Counted from the stretch's first letter, positions 23,101-37,300 are shown. The stretch: DNA of 64,000 nt from Trichopria drosophilae (GCA_030407085.1 CM059582.1:73901001-73965000), one strand, 5' to 3'. Numbers and translations: made by a program. The notes: generated by a model not told the origin, from the letters alone.

Positions 23101-26100
23101 ATTCCTCACACTATTAATATTCCTTAACTTCATTTATATAGTTTCAATATTTCCATAGCACATACCTTTCCACTATGGCATAATCGTGTATTTCATATTT
23201 TAAAAATAAAAATTGCAGCTACTCCAGATATTAACGAGCACCTTATTAATAATTAAGACTGACAATCAAAATACATAATTTCCGTTATTTCGGCCGTCGA
23301 AGATTTGGTTCTTTTAAGTGTTGACGACAGTGTGTGAGTTGGTCAGTTTCTGTGTAATACATACATCATTTATTTGACACTTACATTATTGCTCTCTCAC
23401 ACACAAAAGGTATCATAAATTTCTGCGCGTTTGCTGACACGATTGTGAAATTATACTTAAATATTATGATTTTTGTCGGGTGCTCAATTGATGATTGAGG
23501 GAGGATCCCCCCTCCCCTCCCCCTTCCCTTTCCTCCCTCAATCATCAATTGAGCACCCGACAAAAATCATAATATTTAAGTATAATTTCACAATCGTGTC
23601 AGCAAACGCGCAGAAATTTATGATACCTTTTGTGTGTGAGAGAGCAATAATGTAAGTGTCAAATAAATGATGTATGTATTACACAGAAACTGACCAACTC
23701 ACACACTGTCGTCAACACTTAAAAGAACCAAATCTTCGACGGCCGAAATAACGGAAATTATGTATTTTGATTGTCAGTCTTAATTATTAATAAGGTGCTC
23801 GTTAATATCTGGAGTAGCTGCAATTTTTATTTTTAAAATATGAAATACACGATTATGCCATAGTGGAAAGGTATGTGCTATGGAAATATTGAAACTATAT
23901 AAATGAAGTTAAGGAATATTAATAGTGTGAGGAATGTTAGCAGAGACGATACGAAATAAACTTATAACATAAGAAAGCTAATGAGATATAAATGGAAAAT
24001 TCAAAATAATTACAAATTTTGAAAGTGAATACTACGATTGAGATGTATTATATTAGAAGAAGAATATCAGTGAGAGTATAATGCAATACTGGGAAAGTAA
24101 TAATGTATATAAAATTATTATTAATTATGAGTAAGGGTTTAATTAATGCAGAAAGTATCTTTAAAAAATAAATATTATTCGTATATTCTACACGTTTAAG
24201 TGTGCACAGTATGAAATAAGACGGTAGATTGCTGTACTCTCAGAGTCGAAAGAAAACACTTAGAGTAATCTTTAGAGAATAAATGTGTTCAAACATATGG
24301 ATTGGAAAATATGCAAATTTCACGCATAAAATATTAGTTAACTAACGTTTTCAATATAAGATAAGTAAGATGCAGAACACAGTAAACTTGTAAGAGAAGT
24401 TTAGACTCGGAGAAATATTTCAAGTATAATAATAAATTTGAAGTGAAAATATTATCTCGATTATTTGCTAGATGTTTTTGGTATAGGTAGAATATTAGTG
24501 TAGGTATTAGTTCTTAGTAAGGTGTTCGTTAATATCTGGAGTGGCTACAATTTATCTTTAAAATATGAATTCAATATAGAGAGTGCGAGCAGATATATTA
24601 CAAAATACAATAATCAAAAATAAAACACGACGCTTTGAAGGGTACATATTGAATATTGTGAGGAATTAAATGTAAGATAAGGAATTAGATACTTACCGAT
24701 CTACATTAAACAATATGTTTATTATGAATCTAGTCGACAGTATATACTTATGACTTATAAAGAATCATATTAATAACTGTGAATGCTTTTGCCTATAATA
24801 TACGACATTTCCTTCATCGGTGTGGGTAAGAAATTTCAGACACTGGCAATAGTACTCATCTCAATATGTTGCATTTGCACCTTTGGTCAAGATAAAACTA
24901 AAGAATCATTATTGTCATCAGTAACGTGAATGCATTCAGATTTAAGAACATATACAACATATTGTAAAGGTGTTTCAAAGCTCCGATGTACTAGATGCCT
25001 ATAATTAATGACGAGCAAGAGTCAGTTTTGACGCACATTTTAGTCTAAACGTGAAAATGAAAAGACTGACGTACAGTCTGCAAGTATTGTAAATATGTAC
25101 GTGTTATATGTATTAAAAAATTATATAATTGAACGTAATGATAGAGATACGTGTGTTAAATGATTTATTTAATTGCATATTCATACTTTTGTCACCAACA
25201 TTTCCAAAACACCGCAATTAAGCTTGTTTTAGTAAAATTGTATAATGATCGTATATATTAAATTGTTTCATTATTTACGAAAAAATCGTTGAATATTTAC
25301 TCCCTTATATAAGAAATTATTCAATAATTATTGAAAGTGTGTTTATGTACCGATGTGTTTGGACTGTCGAAAAGAAACATGAAGTAAGATAGAAGTAAGA
25401 TAGAAGCTTTACAGATAGGTCATTGAGAATTTTTCACTTTTCCTTTCAAAATGACTAATGTTTTAAATAGAATTAATCTATGCATGTCTTCATGTTGAAT
25501 TGTTGTTTAGTCTTATATTTCATATACGGTAGCAGTCTTTTAAGTGATTATGTATGAAGACATCAGTTCTATAAACGATTCAATATTAATAATAATAATA
25601 ATAATCTGAAATTTTAGTGCATGATGTGAAAACATGAGAAGTTTTTAAAGGTTAATTTATTACTATGAAAATTATTTATTGATATAATGACTTGTGTCTT
25701 TTGGTATTACACTAGGTGTGATGGATAGGAGGACATTCTCCTTATGACAATATATTTAACAAAATACCTACATATAACAATAGTATTGGTACGTGAATAA
25801 CTTAGTTAACTAATTAAGATTACAATGTGGAAGTAGCAAAAATCTGTCAAATATAACAAAGTTTCGTGCGGTGTGAATCTCCAAATCATTATTGTAAACG
25901 GAATTAAATAGTCATGTCGGTTACGCTACATACAATTTCGAATCAAGAGGTGTACCATTCGTTAGTATTAAAATACATTTACGCTTGTACTTGTTGGGTT
26001 TTCAGAATAAATTTCATTCCATAGTCGTGTGAATGTTACAACACAAGAATGTGCATACGACTCGATTTGATGTAAGAGTATTCGTATAGATGCAACAAAT

Positions 26101-26840
26101 CGGTAGCTAATAAGAGAGTGAGAGATAATGATTACGACAATTAAAGATGACAGTTCGAAAGTTAAATTTACTACGAATAAGGCGACCTTATGTGGGCTAT
26201 TAGACGCGGTTCTAATGTGAAAGAATTTGTTATTATCATAATGATAAATACTTTGTTGTCTTTCGTTTTGTTTTGCATTTACAGAAAGAAAGATGTAGTG
26301 TAGATAAGATGACTTAGACCATGTAAGATTTATGCATGGACTGACTTTAAGATGTAATGATTTTAATTATTTGATTTAAGACTGCAGTGTATCGCTATTT
26401 AATATACATACAAAAATTAATTGTTTAAAGGATGTCAAGTTAATGACTGATCATTTTTTATTTAAAATTTAGAGATCTTTGGCACGCTCAATTGTATTAT
26501 AACCCAATCGAAACTTGTATTCATACGTCTATGCACATTTCAATTAGATCGAATATCGTAGAAAAGATTTATTCAATTGTGAAAGTGCGGTGACCATCAT
26601 ACTGGTGCTAGTACTTGAAACGATTTAATATTACGTTTAACTTCTTCATCATCTGAGTATCGTAACTCACAAACTATCGAAAATCTCAAGTGTTGGCCCG
26701 CTGAAGAATCGACGTTTTTGTTACACTCTGATTTGATTTCCGATTCATAGGATTTTACGAAGAGATACTACGATCTAGAGAGAGAAAGGTACGACGTATA
26801 CCCATAAGTTAGAGGTACCACGCCATATGTGGAAGGGGCA
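20200..26840. other. AT-rich core of the palindrome without recognisable genes
   Basis: About 3.3 kb on each side of the centre, with no ORF over 60 codons except one overlapping the centre itself. I see only short microsatellites, such as (ATT)n and (TA)n, and no family I can name. Confidence 0.6.
23506..23530 (+). other. 25-bp pyrimidine centre of the palindrome
   Basis: The unpaired centre holds only C and T on the + strand: C runs broken by T, ending in CTTCCCTT. It is the only long asymmetric sequence in the unit and would be the loop of a hairpin. Confidence 0.9.
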
Positions 26841-29800
26841 AAGAGTGTGTGTGAGAGAGAATGATGCGTCAATTAATGAAGGGGACAAGCAAATCAGTAT
26901 TAGATACTAGAAATGTAGAATATTGTCGACGTGCAAGGATTCCCCGGATCTGGTAATCAGTTTATATCGAAGGAAATGTACATTATGGATATTTCCGACA
27001 GTAATGTAGTAAAGTACGTTTTGAACATAAAACAATTGGTTAATGCACAATTATCATGGTCTACGATTGGAATCGGGCGATATACCCTTTGATGGAATCA
27101 ACGAAACGTTGGAAGACATCGTTACATGTGCTCACAAGATATACATAAAAGGCGCAGACAAATAAAAGACATAGGTTGCAGGAAATTTTAGATGCTGACA
27201 ATATTGTCGATATAGACATATTAGCCTGTCCATCTCTACCGAAACTCATAGGACAACAACAACGTCGATTTTCAATAAATTGCGAAAATCATACATTTAA
27301 CGGAAAGTGTGCTAAAGAAAATGTTAAAATGCTTTAAAATTGTATACTGTAAAATCTTCAAGACTAGCCTGCATCTCTTCGAAGGTCAATGAGAATTTAC
27401 TATGAAGTGAAGCGTCTTGCATTAATGGAAACAAAAGACATCGAGTCTACCTATAGATTTCATGTCAACGTTTGCAGAACTTGAAATTGAAGAAGTATGG
27501 TCATGCTTACCACTCACAATGCAAATGCATCCAGATTTACGTGAATGTCGTCAATAAACGTTTTGAAACGAGTGATGATACCGCAGATAGACAACCGCCT
27601 ATGATTAAAGACTATGCAAAGTGTTAATTTCAGAGGGATGTCTAGTAATGGCAGTATAGGTATTTTAAAAATAGCGAGATTGCTTTCGCTTTGCAGTAGA
27701 TGCGCGGTAATATTTAACAATTTCACTTTCATATTCTTTTGTATGGTGATAATAAGGTTAATTGTCAACTAGATTCAATTTTCAAGAACTTCATATTCAG
27801 TTGTAATCGCTCCATAGCCACTCATATCAGCAAGTGTATGATGACACCCTACGATGAATCTATGCATTTTAGATGCACCCACATATTTCATTCTGCAACA
27901 CGCAGATTCTGCAATCTCTTTAAACATACCAAAAGATGGCAGCATTATCATTTCCTTTAACTTTTTACTTAAAAGACACAAAACTGTGCGTAAAGATAGA
28001 AAGAAACTGTTGAATTTTACACGCTTCTCTTAGATTTTTACGTCGTCATTTCGATCTTCTTATTCTCAGAAATTTTAAAAGTGGGAAATATTAAATGAAG
28101 ATTAATTAATTATATTAGAAGCAAGTCGATACTCGTATGTGTTCGTCACTTGTGAGAAGTCAGATTCATTGTTATCGTATAGTAAAGTCTACGGGTATTT
28201 AACAGGTCGAAACTTGTATGGCGATGTTTAAGATGTCGTAAATTGTACACATATTAAAAAACGGTCAGGAACCTGATTAATTACATTACCCACGTGTCCA
28301 AACTCGTATAGCTATGGCTCGAACGTCATGAAAACACGTAAATATCGTGAATAGATAAATGCATAGGGAATAAGCGTGTCATCCTCTCTTTCTAATTACT
28401 GCTAGCTTCTTCCATCATTTCTATATTATACATTTTAATACACGCTATTCGGATTATGTGAAATTTATTACTATTTAAATATTATTATTATAAATTATTT
28501 ATTTATTTATTTATTTATGCTACTTTTGTTAACAAAGGGGTGAGTTGGTCTACAGGTGGCCCGCCATGTTATTCCTAGATAAAATACAGAACTGAGATCA
28601 TCTCCTTTCTATTATGGTGGAGGTTGTCTAAAAATTTTGGAAAGAGAAAATGTGTTACTTGGTATACCTTTTGATGAAATTGCGCAATGACTTTTAACGC
28701 GTCTGAACCTGTATACATGGAAAATATATGGTGAAAATGATCGGTTGGCAATCGGCGATTTCGATGACCGTGATAACGGTATAATCTAACAACGGGTACT
28801 AGAGAGCAAGAGAGATGGTAGTAGCACGCAGGAGGAAAAGGTCATTATTAGAATTTTATGTTCACATTCAAAATACGGTTCCCAGCCTACGCTGTATTTC
28901 CACACAGGCATCGAGAAGCGAATATGATGTAGCAATAGCTGACCTTTAATGAATTGCTTTTGCATTTTTTTTTTTCGACATTCCTCACATGACAATACTA
29001 ATGTGTAACAGCCAGTACTTTTCAATATTTATGAACTAATTTCTTAAGATCACGCATTAGAAAGAGGCCGTTTGCAATGACCATCTAACGGCTGGACATT
29101 TTTATAACAATATTAGGGGGTCGGCGCCAGGTCTTTTGAACGCGTTGAGACTTGCTTAGCGGCTTTTCTACGTTAATTTCAAAATGGTCTTGGGTGAAGG
29201 GACTCGACGGTTTTGTCTCTATTGGAGATCATTGAGATACGCTAATTAATCTGTGAGCAGCTGTAACCCTCTGTACCGTGATGCAATGAATACGTGTCTC
29301 CAATGATAACTTCACCCCATTTGGAATGTGAGGATTGGTCCTTAAGAATTAATTGATTTTCTCAATCTTTTTGATGGATTCTCGAATGAAGTTGGAAAAT
29401 TGATCCTCAGCAGCGTCTTCTTCAAGAGTGCTGTAAACCCTGTTCAAGGCCTCAAAAATCTTTTAGACATCTACCATATTGATGTAGAAATACAATATTT
29501 GAAATAGAGGTGCTTACGTACTGTCAAACATAGACACAGGAATGCGACATTCCTTTGAAACGATGTCTGGATCTGTATACAATTTCGAGAGTTTCGAGAA
29601 AACAAATGTACGGTGAATAAGTGATCGACGGATAATCGACGACCGTGAAAACGGTATACTGCTAATGTTAATGGATCTAAGAAAGAGTATGCGAGAGCTA
29701 AAGAGATCATAGAAATTATGACATTGGAATATTTGAATTAGACTGCCTCCTTTCTCTTACGGCACGGATTGCCGAAATTTGGTAAACAGATAATGTTTTG

Positions 29801-31319
29801 AAGAAATTGTGCAATGACCTTTTAAACGTGTCTGGACCCGTATACATTTTCGAAAGTTTCAGGAAAACAAATGTACGATGAATAAGTGATCCACGGATAA
29901 TCGACGACCATAAAAACGGTATACTGCTAATGTTAATGGATCTAAATAAGAGTATGCGAGAGCGAGAGAGATGATAGTAGAACGCACGAGGAAAAGGTTT
30001 CCGCGCATCAGGGGGTCGACACCAGGTCTTTTGAACGCGTTGTGACTTGCTTAGAGGCTTTTCTAAATTAATTTTAAAATGGTCTTAGCGGTTTTGTGTG
30101 AAGGGGCTCAGCGGTTTCGTCACTATTGAAGATCATTGAGATACACTAACGGCTTGTCAAGACGACTGTCATATTGATGGATAGATTTCCCCCGACGAGA
30201 GAAAACTCTGAAAGGTGAATTCAAACTTACAACATGGTAAGGGAGAGGTCAACGCCCTGATTGTAGGTTTTTAAAATTTGTGTGAGATTTAAAAAGTAGG
30301 TCGTCGATATACGAGATTGAGCTAGACACCTTCAAACTGGTATTCAGACTAATGGAAATCTACGCTGTCAATTCATCAAAAAAGATATGTAACATCCGAA
30401 TTAGGTCGGTAACGGTGTACGCACGAGGAAAAGGCCATTTTACTTTCACTCTCAATACGGTTCCTACCGAATACGATGTATTTCCATAAGCAACTATAAT
30501 GTAGCAATATCTGACCTTTAATGAAGGCGACTTTTTAAATTTGATTTTCGACACATGGTAATACTAATGTGTAACGGTCAACACTTTTCAATCTCTCTGA
30601 TTGAATTTTGTAAGATCACGCATTAGAACGATGTCGTTTTCAATGATAATGTAAAAACATTTTATTAATAACAATATCTAATGAAATAATAAATATTGGT
30701 TGACCTTTACCTTCTCTTTTCATTCGACAATGTAACGCATTAAATTACCTATGTTTTTCGACCTTCAAAGCTTTCGAAATTTGTAATAACAATACATGAA
30801 ATTGTTTATAATAACCCGAAAGATATATGCATAACGCTACAGCATTAATCTTCGAAAACTTAATGGGACCATCCACAAAGTCTTGCGTCATCTTAATGAC
30901 CTCATAAGCGACAGTCAGATTTCCCAATGAGAGACTCTTGAAACCGCGTACTAAACAGCAAATCAAAAATGCGAATCAATCCGCGAATCGGCCCGCGAGT
31001 CAGTCCGCGACTCAAACCACGAGTCCGTCCGAGACTCAAACCACGAATTAGTTCATGAATCTACCACCTCGCATGCTGCGACAGCGCCGCGAGTCTTGAA
31101 TTATAAGCCCGCGTACTAAACAGTAAATCAAAAATGCGAATCAATCCGCGAATCAGCCCGCGAGTCAGTCCGCGACTCAAACCACGAATTAGTCCACGAA
31201 TCAGTCTGCGAATTAGTTCACGAATCTACCACCTCGCATGCTGCGACAGCGCCGCGACTGTGGCGACGCCTGGTGGCGGCGGCGGGAACTCCGTGAGATC
31301 TGTCCCTATTCATCTACTT
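23531..31319 (-). repeat. Right arm of the giant palindrome
   Basis: Reverse complement of the left arm; see the left arm for the three indels. I saw no base substitution in the stretches I compared, but I did not compare every base. Confidence 0.95.
30943..31260 (-). repeat. Subterminal iterons of the palindrome, right arm
   Basis: Mirror image of 15778-16095, so both ends of the unit carry the same iteron block in opposite orientation. Confidence 0.8.
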
Positions 31320-31325
31320 CCTTAT
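31320..31325 (+). repeat. Target site duplication TCCTTA, right copy
   Basis: Second copy of TCCTTA; satellite then continues TTTTAAACAG as in uninterrupted copies. One flanking T is ambiguous, so a 7-bp duplication cannot be fully excluded. Confidence 0.8.
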
Positions 31326-34300
31326 TTTAAACAGTATTTCTGAAGTGTATGCAAAATTTTAACTTTACGAAGTACACCGTACCCGAGTTAGAAGAAATCG
31401 TTATGCAGAATGATTATTCAAACTATTATTCCGCCGCGAATTGTTTCAAAACAATATTTTCCTTAATTCAAACAGTATATTTAAAGAGCATGCAAAATTT
31501 TGAATTTATAAAGAATTGTCTGCACAACTTATCAGAAATAGTTCTGTACAATCATTATTTAAACAATGATTCCGCTGCGAGTGGATTCAAAACTATATTT
31601 TCCTTATTTTAAGCAGTATTTCTGAAGTGTATGCAAAATTTTAACTTTACGAAGTATACCATACCCATGTTAGAAGAAATCGTTATACAGAATGATTATT
31701 CAAACTATTATTCCGCCGCGAATTGTTTCAAAACAATATTTTCCTTAATTCAAACAGTATATTTAAAGAGCATGCAAAATTTTGAATTTATAAAGAATGT
31801 TCTGCACAAGTTATCAGAAATTGTTATAAAGAATGATTATTTAGCAATGATTCCGCCGCGAATTCCTTCAAAACTATATTTTCCTTATTTTAAACAGTAT
31901 TTCTGAAGTGTATGCCAAATTTTAACTTTACGAAGTATACCGTACCCAAGTTAGAAGAAATCATTATATAGAATGATTATTGAAACAATTATTCCGCCGC
32001 GAATTGTTTCAAAACAATATTTTCCTTAATTCAAACAGTATTTTTCAAGAGCATGCAAAATTGTAACTTTATAAAGAATTTTCGGCACAAGTTATCATAA
32101 ATAGGTTTAAACAATAATTATTTAAACAATGATTCCTCCGCGTATGGTTTCAAAACGATATTTTCCTTATTTCTAACAGTATTTTTAAAGAGCATGCCTA
32201 ATTGTAACTTTATAAAGAATGTTCTGCACAAGTTATCAGAAATCGTTATATAGAATGATTATTTAAACAATGATTCCGCGGCGAATTGCTTCAAAACTAT
32301 ATTTTCCTTATTTCAAACAGTATTTCTGTAGTGTATGCAAAATTTTAACTTTACGAACAACATCCTACCCAAGTTAGAAGAAATCATTATACAGAATGAT
32401 TATTTAAACTACTATTCCGCTGCAAATTGTTTCAAAACAATATTTTCCTTAATTCAAACAGTATTTTTAAAGAGCAAAATTTTGAATTTATAAAGAATGT
32501 TCTGCACAAGTTATCAGAAATTGTTATAAAGAATGATTATTTAGCAATGATTCCGCCGCGAATTCCTTCAAAACTATATTTTCCTTAATTCAAACAGTAT
32601 TTTTAAGGAGCATGGAAAATTATAACTTTATAAAGAATGTTTTGCACATGTTATCAGTGATCGTTCTAAACAATGATTATTCAGCAATGATTCCGCCGCG
32701 AATTTCTTGAAAAGTATATTTTCCTTAGTTCAAACAGTATTTTTGATGTGTATGCAAAATTTTAACTTTTAAGAAGAATATCTTACCTAGGTTAGAAGAA
32801 ATCATTATACAGAATGATTATTTAAACTATTATTCCGTCGCCAATTGTTTCAAAACGATATTTTCCTTATTTCAAACAGTATTTTTGAAGTGTATGCAAA
32901 ATTTTGACTTTATAAAGAATTGTCTGCACAACTAATCAAAAATCGTTCTAAAGAGTCATTATTTAAACAATGATTCCGCTGCGAATGGATTCAAAACTAT
33001 ATTTTCCTTATTTTAAACAGTATTTCTGAAGTGTATGCAAAATTTTAACTTTACGAAGTACACCGTACCCGAGTTAGAAGAAATCGTTATGCAGAATGAT
33101 TATTCAAACTATTATTCCGCCGCGAATTGTTTCAAAACAATATTTTCCTTAATTCAAACAGTATATTTAAAGAGCATGCAAAATTTTGAATTTATAAAGA
33201 ATTGTCTGCACAACTTATCAGAAATAGTTCTGTACAATCATTATTTAAACAATGATTCCGCTGCGAGTGGATTCAAAACTATATTTTCCTTATTTTAAGC
33301 AGTATTTCTGAAGTGTATGCAAAATTTTAACTTTACGAAGTATACCATACCCATGTTAGAAGATATCGTTATACAGAATGATTATTCAAACTATTATTCC
33401 GTCGCGAATTGTTTCAAAACAATATTTTCCTTAATTCAAACAGTATATTTAAAGAGCATGCAAAAATTTTAACTTTATAAAGAATGTTCTGCACAAGTTA
33501 TTAGAAATTGTTATAAGGAATGATAATTTAGCAATGATTCCGCCTTGAATTGTTTCAAAACTATATTTTCCTTATTTCAAACAGGATTTCTGAAGTGTAT
33601 GCAAAATTTTAACTTTACGAAGTATACCGTACCCAAGTTAGAAGAAATCGTTATACAGAATGATTATTCAAACTATTATTCCGCCGCCAATTGTTTCAAA
33701 ACAATATTTTCCTTAATTCAAACAGTATTTTTAAAGAGCATGCCAAAATTTTAACTTTATAAAGAATGTTCTGCACAAGTTATTAGAAATTGTTATAAGG
33801 AATGATTATTTAGCAATGATTCCGCCTTGAATTGTTTCAAAACTATATTTTCCTTATTTCAAACAGTATTTCTAAAGTGTATGCAAAATTTTAACTTTAC
33901 GAAGTATACCCGACCCATGTTAGAAGAAATCGTTATACAGAATGATTATTCAAACTATTATTCCGCCGCGAATTGTTTCAAAACAATATTTTCCTTCATT
34001 CAAACAGAATATTTAAAGAACATGCAAAATTTTAAATTTATAAAGAATTGTCTGCACAACTTATCAGAAATCGTTCTAAACAATCATTATTTAAACAATG
34101 ATTCCGCTGCGAAAGAATTCAAAAGTATATTTTCCTTATTTTAAACAGTATTTCTGAAGTGTATGCAACATTTTAACTTTACGAAGTATACCGTACCCAA
34201 GTTAGAAGAAATCGTTATACAGAATGATTCTTCAAACTATTATTCCGCCGCCAATTGTTTCAAAACAATATTTTCCTTAATTCAAACAGTATTTTTAAAG

Positions 34301-37300
34301 AGCATGCCAAAATTTTAACTTTATAAAGAATGTTCTGCACAAGTTATTAGAAATCGTTCTAAACAATGATTATTCAGCAATGATTCCGCCGCGAATTGTT
34401 TCAAAACAATATTTTCCTTAATTCAAACAGTATATTTAAAGAGCATAAAAAATTTTGAATTTATAAAGAATGTTCTGCACAAGTTATCAGAAATCGTTAT
34501 AAAGAATGATTATTTAAACAATGATTCCGCCTTGAATTGTTTCAAAACTATATTTTCTTTATTTCAAACAGTATTTCTAAAGTGTATGCAAAATTTTAAC
34601 TTTACGAAGTATACCCTACCCAAGTTAGTAGAAATCGTTATACAGAATGATTATTCAAACTATTATTCCGCCGCGAATTGTTTCAAAACAATATTTTCCT
34701 TAATTCAAACAGTATATTTAAAGAGCATGCAAAATTTTGAATTTATAAAGAATGTTCTGCACAACTTATCAGAAATAGTTCTGTACAATCATTATTTAAA
34801 CAATGATTCCGCTGCGAGTGGATTCAAAACTATATTTTCCTTATTTTAAGCAGTATTTCTGAAGTGTATGCAAAATTTTAACTTTACGAAGTATACCATA
34901 CCCATGTTAGAAGAAATCGTTATACAGAATGATTATTCAAACTATTATTCCGCCGCGAATTGTTTCAAAACAATATTTTCCTTAATTCAAACAGTATATT
35001 TAAACAGCATGCAAAATTTTGAATTTATAAAGAATGTTCTGCACAAGTTATCAGAAATTGTTATAAAGAATGATTATTTAGCAATGATTCCGCCGCGAAT
35101 TCCTTCAAAACTATATTTTCCTTATTTTAAACAGTATTTCTGAAGTGTATGCCAAATTTTAACTTTACGAAGTATACCGTACCCAAGTTCGAAGAAATCA
35201 TTATATAGAATGATTATTGAAACAATTATTCCGCCGCGAATTGTTTCAAAACAATATTTTCCTTAATTCAAACAGTATTTTTCAAGAGCATGCAAAATTG
35301 TAACTTTATAAAGAATTTTCGGCATAAGTTATCATAAATAGGTTTAAACCATAATTATTTAAACAATGATTCCTCCGCGTATGGTTTCAAAACGATATTT
35401 TCCTTATTTCTAACAGTATTTTTAAAGAGCATGCCTAATTGTAACTTTATAAAGAATGTTCTGCACAAGTTATCAGAAATCGTTATATAGAATGATTATT
35501 TAAACAATGATTCCGCGGCGAATTGCTTCAAAACTATATTTTCCTTATTTCAAACAGTATTTCTGCAGTGTATGCAAAATTTTAACTTTACGAACAACAT
35601 CCTACCCAAGTTAGAAGAAATCATTATACAGAATGATTATTTAAACTACTATTCCGCTGCAAATTGTTTCAAAACAATATTTTCCTTAATTCAAACAGTA
35701 TTTTTAAAGAGCAAAATTTTGAATTTATAAAGAATGTTCTGCACAAGTTATCAGAAATTGTTATAAAGAATGATTATTTAGCAATGATTCCGCCGCGAAT
35801 TCCTTCAAAACTATATTTTCCTTAATTCAAACAGTATTTTTAAGGAGCATGGAAAATTATAACTTTATAAAGAATGTTTTGCACATGTTATCAGTGATCG
35901 TTCTAAACAATGATTATTCAGCAATGATTCCGCCGCGAATTCCTTGAAAAGTATATTTTCCTTAGTTCAAACAGTATTTTTGATGTGTATGCAAAATTTT
36001 AACTTTTAAGAAGAATATCTTACCTAGGTTAGAAGAAATCATTATACAGAATGATTATTTAAACTATTATTCCGTCGCCAATTGTTTCAAAACGATATTT
36101 TCCTTATTTCAAACAGTATTTTTGAAGTGTATGCAAAATTTTGACTTTATAAAGAATTGTCTGCACAACTAATCAAAAATCGTTCTAAAGAGTCATTATT
36201 TAAAAATGATTCCGCTGCGAATGGATTCAAAACTATATTTTCCTTATTTTAAACAGTATTTCTGAAGTGTATGCAAAATTTTAACTTTACGAAGTACACC
36301 GTACCCGAGTTAGAAGAAATCGTTATGCAGAATGATTATTCAAACTATTATTCCGCCGCGAATTGTTTCAAAACAATATTTTCCTTAATTCAAACAGTAT
36401 ATTTAAAGAGCATGCAAAATTTTGAATTTATAAAGAATTGTCTGCACAACTTATCAGAAATAGTTCTGTACAATCATTATTTAAACAATGATTCCGCTGC
36501 GAGTGGATTCAAAACTATATTTTCCTTATTTTAAGCAGTATTTCTGAAGTGTATGCAAAATTTTAACTTTACGAAGTATACCATACCCATGTTAGAAGAA
36601 ATCGTTATACAGAATGATTATTCAAACTATTATTCCGTCGCGAATTGTTTCAAAACAATATTTTCCTTAATTCAAACAGTATATTTAAAGAGCATGCAAA
36701 AATTTTAACTTTATAAAGAATGTTCTGCACAAGTTATTAGAAATTGTTATAAGGAATGATAATTTAGCAATGATTCCGCCTTGAATTGTTTCAAAACTAT
36801 ATTTTCCTTATTTCAAACAGGATTTCTGAAGTGTATGCAAAATTTTAACTTTACGAAGTATACCGTACCCAAGTTAGAAGAAATCGTTATACAGAATGAT
36901 TATTCAAACTATTATTCCGCCGCCAATTGTTTCAAAACAATATTTTCCTTAATTCAAACAGTATTTTTAAAGAGCATGCCAAAATTTTAACTTTATAAAG
37001 AATGTTCTGCACAAGTTATTAGAAATTGTTATAAGGAATGATTATTTAGCAATGATTCCGCCTTGAATTGTTTCAAAACTATATTTTCCTTATTTCAAAC
37101 ACTATTTCTAAAGTGTATGCAAAATTTTAACTTTACGAAGTATACCCGACCCATGTTAGAAGAAATCGTTATACAGAATGATTATTCAAACTATTATTCC
37201 GCCGCGAATTGTTTCAAAACAATATTTTCCTTCATTCAAACAGAATATTTAAAGAACATGCAAAATTTTAAATTTATAAAGAATTGTCTGCACAACTTAT

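Larger units (their letters stand above)
15719..23505 (+). repeat. Left arm of the giant palindrome
   Basis: 7.79-kb arm, the reverse complement of 23531-31319. Three indels separate the arms: (TA)4 at 21777-21784 against (TA)3 at 25252-25257, (ATT)5 at 21432-21446 against six units at 25588-25605, and GGG at 20093-20095 against CCCC at 26942-26945. These account exactly for the 2-bp difference between the inner coordinate sum (47036) and the outer one (47038). Confidence 0.95.
15719..31319. mobile_element. Giant palindromic insertion: two 7.8-kb inverted arms, 25-bp centre
   Basis: Base 15721 pairs with 31317 and pairing continues inward to 23505 with 23531. The unit begins AGTAGATGAATAGGG and ends with its reverse complement. 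TCCTTA at 15713-15718 is repeated at 31320-31325. The empty satellite site (for example near 33000) has one TCCTTA, so this is a 6-bp target duplication. Satellite on both sides runs in the same orientation, so the inversion is confined to the inserted unit. A total of 15.6 kb, AG...CT ends and a 6-bp duplication agree with Polinton/Maverick transposons, but I recognise no protein-primed polymerase, integrase, ATPase, protease or capsid gene. Only short decayed ORFs are present, in the outer 4.5 kb of each arm. The inner 3.3 kb of each arm is AT-rich without a recognisable gene. Alternatives are an inverted dimer of an unknown transposon or a giant fold-back element. Confidence 0.85.

Noticed and set aside
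15719..31319. Palindrome as a missed-adapter or chimeric-read artefact
   Set aside because: Such artefacts would invert the flanking satellite too. Here both flanks run in the same direction, the site is duplicated by 6 bp, and the arms differ by small indels.
15719..31319. Palindrome as a piggyBac, hAT or CACTA element
   Set aside because: The duplication is TCCTTA (6 bp), not TTAA, 8 bp or 2-3 bp, and the ends are AGTAG, not those of these superfamilies.
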